Part shown: one piece after another, positions 57,437-64,000 of the stretch
Position numbering within the stretch: position 1 is the first letter of the stretch
Layout of the letters: every line of letters begins with the position of its first letter
Assembly (NCBI GenBank): GCA_016291905.1
Contig: JAEEZS010000002.1
Span: 1-64,000 of the forward strand
Origin: Bacteroidaceae bacterium
Lineage (GTDB): Bacteria; Bacteroidota; Bacteroidia; Bacteroidales; Bacteroidaceae
Direction of reading: 5' to 3'
Length of the DNA stretch: 64,000 nt
Translations under genes and position numbers: made by a program
Notes under the pieces: model-generated
What the model was told of the DNA's origin: nothing
The model's database searches: none
The model's input: only the letters and a program-made list of their open reading frames with translations

Positions 57437-59707
57437 TCAGGCAGCCTTTTGCTGATGTGTCTCGACGAACTGCGGACTCTTGGTGTATTTCTGGGTGGCA
57501 GAGCTGTAGGTACAGTAGCCTCGTTGCATCCACTTGCACAACAGGGCTCTGCCGTCGCCCGTCATGCCTTGGGCTCGACGCACGGTATTGAGGTCGTCGA
57601 GGGTGAAGGTGTCCTGCAGGAGCTCCATCAGGTTGCGTCGTCCAGGCAGCACAGCGGCCTTGTCGAGGTCCATCGCACGGCGCATCTTCTCGCCGAAAAT
57701 CCACATCTTGCACCACATGTCGTAGTGGAACGACCAGCGTACGAAGTCCTCTATCTCGCGCGTCCACTTCTGCCCACCAAGCAAGTAGAGCACCATGCCG
57801 CGCTTGAAGGCCGAGAGGGTGGCACGGTAGGAGAGTTCGCGATAGGTGTCGTCGTCGGCAAGTGCTGCGTACTGCCGGTTCTCCTCGACCATCGCGGCTG
57901 CCAGTGCGTGGGCTTTCTTGCTCTCGATGTACCCCTTGGCCTCGCTGAGGTTCTTCACCTGTTCCTGCACCTCCTGCTGGAACTTCTCGTTGTAGATGCC
58001 GTAGACGGGCATGCGGTCGTCGTCCGTGCGGATGGTGCAGAAGGTGATGCGCGAGAGGGTGCCGTCGAGCATGGCGTCAGCGAAGAACTTGCGGCACTTG
58101 CCTGGGGTGGTCGAGGCGTTCCAGTTCCAGCGCACCTCCACGCACTCCGACACCGACTTCGTGCCCACGCGTTCCTGTCCGTAGTCCCCGCAGTCGTAGG
58201 CCAGGCGCAGGATCTCCGTCACGTTGTTGCCCTTGCCGTTGGTGCGGAGCTGGTTGAGCATGCCTATCTCGTCCATGCGTGTGTAGAGGAAGCGTCCTTC
58301 GGCGTCGGCCATCAGTTGCACGAAGGCTGCAGGCGTCATGTCTGCCTTCACCCATTGCACGGCAAGGCCCTTGGGGCGTTCGGGCTTCTGCTGATCCGAG
58401 GGGCAGGTGTCGTACTGCTCCTTGTACTCCTGCATCAGGCGCCGGTTCTTGGTGTCGCGCTCCTTGATGTCGGCCATGATGGCGTTGATGGGTTCGTTGA
58501 CGCACGACTTGCCGCTCGACATCTCGGCTACCAGCACGTTCATGAACGAGGGCTCGACACGGGCGTTGTCGATGTAGCGGAACCACACGTCCTTGCAGTG
58601 GGCGCCCAAGGCGGGGAACACGCCCATGGCCACAGCAGGGCGCAGATGTTCGGGCACGTTCTTGGTGATGAGGCGCACGAACTTCGGCAGCCTCTCGGGC
58701 ATCGTCGGAGGCTCGGACGCCTGTAGGCCGCTGGCTTGCAGCATCTCGCCCAACTGTTGCTGCTGACGGGCAAGGCTCAGGACTCGTTTGACCAGGTCGG
58801 GGACGGTCTTGGTTTGCGGACGGTTGCAGGCCGAGCGCACCGTTGACTGAAACTTCTGTTCCTCCTCGCCATAGCGGGGCAGCACCTGGGCAATCCATTG
58901 CGGGTTGTCGTCGCAGACGTAGCGCAGGTAGCAGGCCATGCTGAAGATGAAGTTGTTGCGCGCTCCCTGGGCAGGCACGCCGCCCAGCAGTTCCTCCAGG
59001 GCACGGACAATCTGCGGATAGGGGATGCCGTCGAACGTCTCCTCGAAGGCAGCATCGGCATCGTCGGCCGAGGGCAGGACGGGCGCGCAAAACGGGCTGT
59101 CATTTGTCCTAATTGTCATGGGCTCGCTGGCCTCGCGCTCCTTGAACAGCTCCTCCTCGTCGTAGTAGAGCACATAGTCGCGGCAGACCACGAACGAGCA
59201 GCGTGCCAGGTCCTTCACCGTGCCGTCGTAGGTGTCGTCGCCCAGCTGTTGGGCCATCCAGCGCTGGGCCTCGGCAAGCGTCATCCCCTGCGGCACCTCG
59301 AACACCAGCCGGATGCCCTCGCTGCTGGGCGTGACGTGAGCCAGGTTGATGCCCAGCTCGGCCTCGCGCCCTGCCACCTTGTTGAAATAGTAGGCTCGAG
59401 GGGCCTCCTCCAGATGGTCCACATCGTAGATCGAGAGCCCGCTGGGCACAGCCGACTGGTTGTGGCGATAGCCGTCGGAGAACAAGGCGTGGAAGCACAC
59501 CACAGGCAGGTTGTCAGCCTTCAGCTGCGATTTCTCCGCCTCGAAGGCTTCGCGTGTGCGCGTCCCTTCTTTTACTTCTGCCAGTCGGCGGGCAATCTCC
59601 TGGCAGGTGTCGTAGACTTGCTGGCTGTCAAGCGCAGCGTTCAGGCGCTCAGGGGTGCAGGGTTGCATCCGAGCGGGAGTCTTGATGGAATCAGAAATGC
59701 TAAACAT
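57437..59707 (-). CDS. BT4734/VirE N-terminal plus DUF3987 protein (mobile-element primase/helicase-like)
   Basis: A 756-residue protein with a BT4734-like N-terminal domain (about 25-200; LPVVCFHALFSDGYRHNQSA, GLSIYDVDHL, VTPSSEGIRLVFEVPQG) joined to a DUF3987-type ATPase domain. The latter has a Walker A-like AEMSSGKS (about residue 395) and a Walker B-like RMDEIGML. In the families I know, this pairing is found on integrated elements and phage-like islands and resembles primase-helicase modules. The stretch TIRTNDSPFC is encoded by a 29-bp sequence that also occurs just past the gene's own stop. It has its own promoter and is the left end of the accessory stretch. Confidence 0.82.
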   Translation of the reverse strand: MFSISDSIKTPARMQPCTPERLNAALDSQQVYDTCQEIARRLAEVKEGTRTREAFEAEKSQLKADNLPVVCFHALFSDGYRHNQSAVPSGLSIYDVDHLEEAPRAYYFNKVAGREAELGINLAHVTPSSEGIRLVFEVPQGMTLAEAQRWMAQQLGDDTYDGTVKDLARCSFVVCRDYVLYYDEEELFKEREASEPMTIRTNDSPFCAPVLPSADDADAAFEETFDGIPYPQIVRALEELLGGVPAQGARNNFIFSMACYLRYVCDDNPQWIAQVLPRYGEEEQKFQSTVRSACNRPQTKTVPDLVKRVLSLARQQQQLGEMLQASGLQASEPPTMPERLPKFVRLITKNVPEHLRPAVAMGVFPALGAHCKDVWFRYIDNARVEPSFMNVLVAEMSSGKSCVNEPINAIMADIKERDTKNRRLMQEYKEQYDTCPSDQQKPERPKGLAVQWVKADMTPAAFVQLMADAEGRFLYTRMDEIGMLNQLRTNGKGNNVTEILRLAYDCGDYGQERVGTKSVSECVEVRWNWNASTTPGKCRKFFADAMLDGTLSRITFCTIRTDDDRMPVYGIYNEKFQQEVQEQVKNLSEAKGYIESKKAHALAAAMVEENRQYAALADDDTYRELSYRATLSAFKRGMVLYLLGGQKWTREIEDFVRWSFHYDMWCKMWIFGEKMRRAMDLDKAAVLPGRRNLMELLQDTFTLDDLNTVRRAQGMTGDGRALLCKWMQRGYCTYSSATQKYTKSPQFVETHQQKAA
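59089..59117 (+). repeat. 29-bp direct repeat inside the DUF3987 gene
   Basis: The segment starting AAAACGGGCTGTCATTTGTC matches 57360-57388 at all 29 positions. It is in frame in the gene, between the N-terminal and ATPase domains. It also contains the CTAATTGTC 9-mer that forms the ends of the element at 62208-62512. Confidence 0.85.
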
Positions 59708-59769
59708 ATTTTCCGTACATTTTAGTGAATAATTAGGTTACAAACTCGCGTCTTCGGCCAAAGACGATG

Positions 59770-59777
59770 CAAAGTTA
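59770..59777 (-). promoter_or_regulatory. -7 box for the DUF3987 gene
   Basis: TAACTTTG on the minus strand followed by GCATCG, 62 bp before the start at 59707. The -33 box is weak. Confidence 0.5.
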
Positions 59778-59825
59778 GCACCTCTTTTCACCGGTTGTAC
59801 ACGAAAAAAATGCCGTTGGAATGTC

Positions 59826-59846
59826 TGTCGGAATGTTCGTCCGACA
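59826..59846. terminator. Hairpin between the PLD-like and DUF3987 genes
   Basis: TGTCGGA (59826-59832) and TCCGACA (59840-59846) form a perfect 7-bp stem with a 7-nt loop, downstream of the PLD-like gene. There is no strong U tract. Confidence 0.4.
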
Positions 59847-59888
59847 TTGGAGTGTTTCCGTTGGAAACTACGCCCCTGAAGGACCTAT

Positions 59889-60497
59889 TTATTCGTTTGC
59901 TTGATCCCTTTGGATTACACCATCAGTCACCAATGCTTTAATAAGAGACGCATTAATTCTATACAAATGCCGATTATTAAGATTGAAAAACGAATTATAA
60001 TAGCTCTTTAGTCGATTAACGACACGCATGCCTTGTTCATCATCCGCTTTAAATTCAAGAAGAATTGAACTCTCTATATTATTAAAAAGTCCACCCAAAG
60101 TAAAATTTGAGGACCCAACTATCAACGCTATATCGTTTTCCCCTTCAAAAAGATATATTTTAGGGTGAAAACGAGGAATGTTTTCAGAGTTTCCTTGTAG
60201 TGTATCTTCTTGAAAAAAAATATAGCTATTTATATGTAAAAAATACAATTCCTTAAGTGCTTTTTCATTTGTAGATTTATATCTTGGGTCAACACCTACT
60301 ATAAAGGTATAATTTCTTTTGGGATTGTAACTGTCAGAAATGGCATCTCTAAGATTTTTTATTGCATCAGCAGAAAGAAAAGGAGACATGAAGAAAAAAT
60401 GTGAATAACGTCTATCGGTTATTTTTGATAGAAGGATACCTCCAGTTGAATGATTATCTTCAGGATAGAATCCCTGGCCAATAAAAGAAACGTCCAT
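59889..60497 (-). CDS. Phospholipase-D-like nuclease domain protein
   Basis: A 202-residue protein that is mostly one PLD-like domain. The HKD-type motif is visible as His111, Lys113 and GSSNFT (129-133) in RFHPKIYLF...IVGSSNFTLGG. Only one such motif is present, so activity would need a dimer. The fold resembles the N-terminal domain of NgoFVII-type restriction enzymes and of helicases with an attached PLD nuclease, but no helicase or methylase gene is beside it. The gene is strikingly AT-rich compared with its GC-rich neighbours, with A/T-ending codons, a sign of recent transfer. It may be a complete small defence nuclease or a remnant of a longer one. Confidence 0.75.
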   Translation of the reverse strand: MDVSFIGQGFYPEDNHSTGGILLSKITDRRYSHFFFMSPFLSADAIKNLRDAISDSYNPKRNYTFIVGVDPRYKSTNEKALKELYFLHINSYIFFQEDTLQGNSENIPRFHPKIYLFEGENDIALIVGSSNFTLGGLFNNIESSILLEFKADDEQGMRVVNRLKSYYNSFFNLNNRHLYRINASLIKALVTDGVIQRDQANE

Positions 60498-60525
60498 AAT
60501 ACAACCTTTTTTTCCGTAGATGCGA

Positions 60526-60533
60526 CAAAGGTA
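60526..60533 (-). promoter_or_regulatory. -7 box for the PLD-like gene
   Basis: TACCTTTG on the minus strand, 29 bp before the start at 60497. A weak -33 (TTTC) lies 19 bp further up. The acquired gene therefore has a native-type promoter. Confidence 0.5.
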
Positions 60534-60644
60534 GCCATTTTCTAATAATGGGGAAAAAAAACAACCCTCATTTTCAATTCTGAATCTTTTTGTATAATTA
60601 ATTATTCGAGGGTAAAAAGATTTTTATTATGAAATTCTTTCTCT

Positions 60645-62099
60645 TTACCTCCAGCCGATTTTCTGGCGGAGGATGGCGCGCAGCTCGGTGGCCGCACGGT
60701 ATTGGCGCTGACGGGCTGTGCCGCTGACGGGCCATTTGCCGAAGGCGGTGTTGGCGTAGGTGGAGCACTTGCTGACGCTCTCGTAGTCGCAGTGGCACGC
60801 GTAGCCGCTCTCGCGGCCGAAGCCCCAGTCGTCCATCATGCGGCAGAAGGCGCGCAGGTCGTCGGCAGGCACGCCATAGTCGAAGCGGAGGATGCTGATG
60901 ATGCCTGCCCACTGGTTCTTCTGGGTGATGACGGGGTCACCGAGGGCGTTCCTCATGGCCAGCAGCTCGCGCAGGGCGGCTTTCATGGCACTTTCGCGCT
61001 CGGAGGGGCTCAGGGGCGGTGTGAGGCGCTGTATCAGCTCGATGGGCTCCGTGTCGCCCTCGCGTCCCCAGCGCCCGATGCTGACGCGCCCCTTCAGTAT
61101 CATCAGCACGATGCCCGACAGCAGGGGGAACAGGTGACGGCGCGGCACGTGCTTGTAGTACACCTCGCGCAGGAAGTCCACGGGGTCGGCAAGGAACTTG
61201 TCGTACATCTGCCAGGGGAACGCCCGCAGCTGCTGCTCCAGCTCGTCGAGGCGGTTGCCGTAGGTGTAGTGGCTCTCCTCGAGCCCCTGCTGGCGCAGGT
61301 AGGTGGGGAGGTCGATGAAGAGGTAGCGCGCCACATGGTCGCGGTTCACGTGGCGCATGAGCATGCCCTTCTGCTGGCGCAGGTCGCGGGCAGCCTCCCG
61401 TAAGTAGGGCTCGCTGCGTGCGGCAAGCAGGCGTTCCAGCCGGTAGCGGGCGCGTGTCATCTCGCGGCTGGGGTCGTAGAGATGTTCGCCCAGCAGGCTC
61501 TCCGTCATACAGCGCAGGGCGCTTCCCGCGTAGCCCCTTGCGTTATCCGCGCAGCCCCCTGCGTTATCGTCACAGCCCCTTGCGTTGTCCGCGCAGCCCT
61601 TTGCATTATCCGCGCAGCCCCCTGCGTTATCGTCACAGCCCACTGCGTTATTGGGCGAGGGGAGGCTTTCGAGGGCATCCGTCAGGTCGGCTGTCAGGTC
61701 GGCCAGCTCCTCCATCTTCCGTGGCATCAGCGGCAGGCCGTCGTAGTGCCAGCCGGCATAGACGCTGTCGTCGAAGGGCTCGTACGTCCAGTCGATGCGT
61801 TCCACCTCGACCTCGACGGTCAGCACGGGCGGGTCGGCGTTGCTCTCCACCACCACGCCGCGCAGTCGCTGAAGCCTCGAGCCTGCCAGGGCCTGATAGA
61901 CCACATCGAGGTCGGGCACAGCCACATAGCCCACCTGCAGACGTCCCTCGCGGGCACGCACGGCATAGGGATCCTTCACGTTTTCGGGCTGCGGCTGCAG
62001 CACTAGCTGACGCCCTACAGCCTTTGCGGCATACTCCCTGTCGCGGCTGCGGACATCATGGTGATGCAATCCAACGATATCGACTCTGAACTTCTCCAT
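60645..62099 (-). CDS. HIRAN-domain protein with in-frame Cys heptapeptide repeat
   Basis: A 484-residue protein. The N-terminal 95 residues look like a HIRAN domain (FRVDIVGLHHH, then VKDPYAVRAREGRLQVGYVA), a fold that binds DNA ends in some repair and mobile-element proteins. Residues about 148-189 are six tandem heptapeptides of the form DNAxGCA/D, encoded by a 21-bp DNA array. The C-terminal part (about 200-484) is mostly helical with a conserved-looking ITQKNQWAGIISILRFDYGV and a Cys/His stretch YACHCDYESVSKC. I do not know this domain's function. The start at 62099 is where the HIRAN domain begins; the -7 box lies only 9 bp upstream. Confidence 0.7.
   Translation of the reverse strand: MEKFRVDIVGLHHHDVRSRDREYAAKAVGRQLVLQPQPENVKDPYAVRAREGRLQVGYVAVPDLDVVYQALAGSRLQRLRGVVVESNADPPVLTVEVEVERIDWTYEPFDDSVYAGWHYDGLPLMPRKMEELADLTADLTDALESLPSPNNAVGCDDNAGGCADNAKGCADNARGCDDNAGGCADNARGYAGSALRCMTESLLGEHLYDPSREMTRARYRLERLLAARSEPYLREAARDLRQQKGMLMRHVNRDHVARYLFIDLPTYLRQQGLEESHYTYGNRLDELEQQLRAFPWQMYDKFLADPVDFLREVYYKHVPRRHLFPLLSGIVLMILKGRVSIGRWGREGDTEPIELIQRLTPPLSPSERESAMKAALRELLAMRNALGDPVITQKNQWAGIISILRFDYGVPADDLRAFCRMMDDWGFGRESGYACHCDYESVSKCSTYANTAFGKWPVSGTARQRQYRAATELRAILRQKIGWR
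61532..61657 (+). repeat. Six-unit 21-bp AGCCC array inside a coding sequence (copy D)
   Basis: Six contiguous 21-bp units begin AGCCC (61532, 61553, 61574, 61595, 61616, 61637); a decayed seventh lies at 61511-61531. The usual unit reads AGCCCCTTGCGTTATCCGCG plus one base. The head, length and CGC end match the intergenic arrays. On the minus strand each unit encodes seven residues. Confidence 0.85.
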
Positions 62100-62107
62100 T
62101 TTCTCTG

Positions 62108-62138
62108 CAAAGATACGGAAAAACGCGAAAATCTGCAA
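62108..62138 (-). promoter_or_regulatory. Promoter of the HIRAN gene, nearly leaderless
   Basis: On the minus strand TTG (62136-62138) and TATCTTTG (62108-62115) are 20 bp apart. The start codon at 62097-62099 begins only 9 bp after the -7 box, so the transcript would have almost no leader. Confidence 0.55.
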
Positions 62139-62207
62139 CGACGAGGCGTTTTTTTCCCGTTTTCGGGCTTCAGGTTAGCTCTGGAAACACCCGTTTTTCG
62201 GCGTTTT

Positions 62208-62512
62208 GGACAATTAGGACAATTAGACAGTCGTTTTTTACGCACTTCGGACGCCGAAAACACTGGGAGAGAAATGATAAATAAAAGAAAATAAATAAGT
62301 TATAATGTTATTGTATATATATTATCATATATAATTAACACTATTTTAACACATTTTTACCCGTTTTACATCATTTTTCCAGTAAAAACTGCTACTTTTA
62401 TCGATAAAACTGCTCCCGAACCGCCCCTCGTAAAATTTTCAATCCGCCCGATGGAGCCGTCGTCTCCGCCAGAAGCGTGCGCAAAATGGGTGTCTAATTG
62501 TCCTAATTGTCC
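62208..62512. repeat. AT-rich element bounded by inverted 9-mer repeats
   Basis: A perfect 21-bp inverted repeat (62208-62228 and 62492-62512) is made of two GGACAATTA 9-mers. The roughly 260-bp core contains an AT-rich middle (TTGTATATATATTATCATAT) and no gene. The right end overlaps the stop codon of the PIN-toxin remnant. The gap 62100-62502 holds nothing else. Confidence 0.85.
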
Positions 62513-62649
62513 GAAATCACGTTCAGACCCCCATCTCGAGGCGATTCGTTGAACTCATTAAGAGTTAGAACAGAGAGCTGTGGAAATGGAATTTGTTTGA
62601 GGCGATTGAAGTGGCTGTCTTCTGATGTGTCAAGAACGATGATACGCAT
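62503..62649 (-). pseudogene. Remnant of a PIN-family toxin with internal deletion
   Basis: A 48-residue frame starts 6 bp after the antitoxin stop. It begins MRIIVLDTS, the start of a PIN domain with its first catalytic Asp, and jumps straight to SHFNRLKQIPFPQLSVLTLN and EF, which resembles the C-terminal end of PIN toxins. The middle, about 90 residues with the other acidic ligands, is missing. The stop lies inside the 9-mer end of the adjoining repeat element. It is therefore judged inactive. Confidence 0.6.
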
Positions 62650-62655
62650 CGTGTT

Positions 62656-62874
62656 TTACGAGCCTTTGTAGGGCGTGCGCAAGTGTTGGCCGCGCAGTTC
62701 GTCCAGCTTTGCTTGGTTGAAGGTTCCTTCATCCCACATTTTGTCGATAGCCTTCTGTGCCCGATCGGCAAAAAAGAGCGAGAGAGTCAGCCGCAGGGCG
62801 TCAAGGTCTTCCTGCGAGGTGACGTTTGCCGCAGCGTTCATCAGTTCCAGTTGTGCCATTTCGGAGAAGCTCAT
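62656..62874 (-). CDS. Small antitoxin-like protein of a PIN toxin pair
   Basis: A 72-residue helical protein. The tail RAQKAIDKMWDEGTFNQAKL followed by GQHLRTPYK resembles, from memory, Bacteroidetes antitoxins that precede PIN-family (COG1569) toxin genes. It has its own promoter (-7 box at 62904-62911). The six-base gap to the toxin fragment is typical of toxin-antitoxin pairs. Because the toxin is truncated, this antitoxin may now be an orphan. Confidence 0.65.
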   Translation of the reverse strand: MSFSEMAQLELMNAAANVTSQEDLDALRLTLSLFFADRAQKAIDKMWDEGTFNQAKLDELRGQHLRTPYKGS

Positions 62875-62903
62875 ATTCTTTTCAATTAAAATGATTTCCG
62901 CTG

Positions 62904-62911
62904 CAAAGATA
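62904..62911 (-). promoter_or_regulatory. -7 box for the antitoxin gene
   Basis: TATCTTTG on the minus strand followed by GCAG, 30 bp before the start at 62874. The -33 box is not clear. Confidence 0.5.
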
Positions 62912-62942
62912 GAACCAAACTTCCAAATAATCCATATATTTC

Positions 62943-62973
62943 TTTGCTGTTATGAAAATAAGCCCTATCTTTG
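62943..62973 (+). promoter_or_regulatory. Promoter of the unknown membrane protein
   Basis: TTTG (62943-62946) and TATCTTTG (62966-62973) are 19 bp apart, 52 bp before the ATG at 63025. Confidence 0.65.
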
Positions 62974-63024
62974 CTCTTGTGATTCTTCGGCTCATGATGA
63001 ACAAAAAGAGTGCCTTCTGTGTAG

Positions 63025-63939
63025 ATGAATAGATTTTTAATTTCCATTATCGTTGGATTGATTGTAAGTCTTTCAGTCTCTGCCTTTATCTGTTTGAAGA
63101 GAAGGCAGGTGCTGTCAGATGCTTTCACACGGGAGAAACTATGCTTTGGTTGGGCTGTCATCGTTATCCGTTCAATCATCTATTGCCTGCCATCAATTCT
63201 GGTTACGGCCGTCCTTATCGTTTGGTGGAAAGCTGATTTCCTGGTGTATGCTATTGGAATATTCTTTTTCTGGGTCTTCGTTCCTGTCATCTTGGTGTGG
63301 CTATATCTGCTATTCCGTTCTCGTAAGGTTCTTACGTGGAATCATCTGGTTGTCATCGGCATCAACGTTTTTAATCTTGTGTTCTTCGTGATGTATTTGC
63401 TCATTGAACGTCCACATCATGTCTGCAACCCAGAGATTATGGAGAAGTACTATGAGGCTCACAAAGCCGATTTGGACAGTTTGTCGCGATTTGCTAACAG
63501 TATTCTGGACGATAGTTGCTCTTTTGAGTTGGAGTTTGAAAATGGCAAAGTTGCCATCTTCCATGCATGGAAAAACGGAGAAGGCAGCAGTAACTGGGAT
63601 GTTGAAAAGTCAAAGGTCAAGGAATTGTGCGATTTTGTGGGCATAGACAAGCGGGAGTTTCGTGGGCTTAAAAAGCGGCTTGATGGCTTGGGGTGTATCT
63701 CTGTAGCCGCTTCAAGTACCACCTCCGAACCGGTGGAGATTGGTTTTCGAAGAGTCATGATGAGTGGTTACTCATTTCTGGTTTATCCTGACTCTATGGG
63801 GAACGAAAAATATGAAGAGTATTATGATTCTGAGATGTATATTCCATATAATGGGCGCGTTGTGTTTGTCTATGGCTCACCAGCCTTTGGCGACCTGAAC
63901 TTCCCCGGCAAAGAGGAATATCTGAAAACGAAGCAATAG
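63025..63939 (+). CDS. Membrane protein of unknown function
   Basis: A 304-residue protein with four predicted membrane helices in its first 130 residues (FLISIIVGLIVSLSVSAFIC, YCLPSILVTAVLIVWW, FLVYAIGIFFFWVFVPVILV, VVIGINVFNLVFFVMYLLI). The remaining 170 residues are soluble with an alpha/beta look (FELEFENGKVAIFHAWKNGE, RVVFVYGSPAFGDLNF). I do not recognise a family. Codon use is less GC-rich than the core genes and similar to the other accessory genes here. It stands alone with a good promoter; 63940-64000 shows nothing further. Confidence 0.75.
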   Translation: MNRFLISIIVGLIVSLSVSAFICLKRRQVLSDAFTREKLCFGWAVIVIRSIIYCLPSILVTAVLIVWWKADFLVYAIGIFFFWVFVPVILVWLYLLFRSRKVLTWNHLVVIGINVFNLVFFVMYLLIERPHHVCNPEIMEKYYEAHKADLDSLSRFANSILDDSCSFELEFENGKVAIFHAWKNGEGSSNWDVEKSKVKELCDFVGIDKREFRGLKKRLDGLGCISVAASSTTSEPVEIGFRRVMMSGYSFLVYPDSMGNEKYEEYYDSEMYIPYNGRVVFVYGSPAFGDLNFPGKEEYLKTKQ

Positions 63940-64000
63940 AGTTCATTCAGAACTTTTTACGGAATTGTAGCGAAGATTCACGTACGGAAAACAGGTTTTG

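Overview
The window looks like a chromosome segment of a Bacteroidales bacterium, most likely Prevotella or a close relative. Three things suggest this. Promoters follow the Bacteroidetes pattern (a TTTG-like -33 box, about 20 bp, then TAnnTTTG). The enzyme set is typical of the order (GH29, GH43, GH92, GH97, a TonB-dependent receptor, DUF4252, a BT4734/VirE-type protein). A 2186-residue secreted protein ends in a Type 9 secretion-like sorting signal. Coding regions are GC-rich with GC-rich third positions, which leaves many long false frames on antisense strands. Species was not determined.

Layout. 1-6.4 kb: a cut-off secreted protein, a GH43 lipoprotein, an LptD-like outer-membrane protein, a MATE transporter and a DUF4252 protein. 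6.9-11.5 kb: a four-gene set (L-galactose/L-fucose dehydrogenase homologue, amidohydrolase-type lactonase, zinc dehydrogenase, GH29 alpha-L-fucosidase) that reads as oxidative L-fucose use. It faces a second GH29 and an unclassified TIM-barrel hydrolase on the other strand (11.5-14.8 kb). 14.9-18.2 kb: a Tat-exported phosphoesterase, tRNA-Ser(CGA), an omega-amidase-like nitrilase and a cyclophilin. 18.2-22.9 kb: three glycosyltransferases divergent from a Wzx-like flippase. 22.9-38 kb: serpin, M23 and C69 peptidases, then nth, pheS, murB, an MBL hydrolase, GH92, a TPR protein and gyrA. 38.4-45 kb: the giant exported protein. 45-57.2 kb: trmO, a TonB receptor, nitroreductase-kdsC-maf, proS-GH97-Na/Pi transporter, an OmpA lipoprotein and a DHH phosphoesterase. 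57.4-64 kb: an accessory stretch with a BT4734/DUF3987 protein, an AT-rich phospholipase-D-like gene, a HIRAN protein, an antitoxin with a deleted PIN toxin, and an unknown membrane protein.

The least ordinary feature is the repeat content between, and sometimes inside, genes. Three intergenic arrays each consist of exactly five 21-bp units that begin AGCCCA or close variants (27926-28030, 37938-38042, 49879-49983). A six-unit relative lies in frame inside the HIRAN gene and encodes Cys-containing heptapeptides (61532-61657). A three-unit 21-bp array of other sequence lies at 6467-6529, and a 22-bp palindromic array at 16039-16126. Separately, three elements share one plan with unrelated sequences: an AT-rich core flanked by short tandem repeats in inverted orientation (6565-6743 with 8-mers, 38148-38342 with 7-mers, 62208-62512 with 9-mers). 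Heptamer runs also sit just before several start codons. I can name no described family for these, and nothing here shows what they do. No insertion sequence, rRNA or CRISPR-Cas locus was seen.
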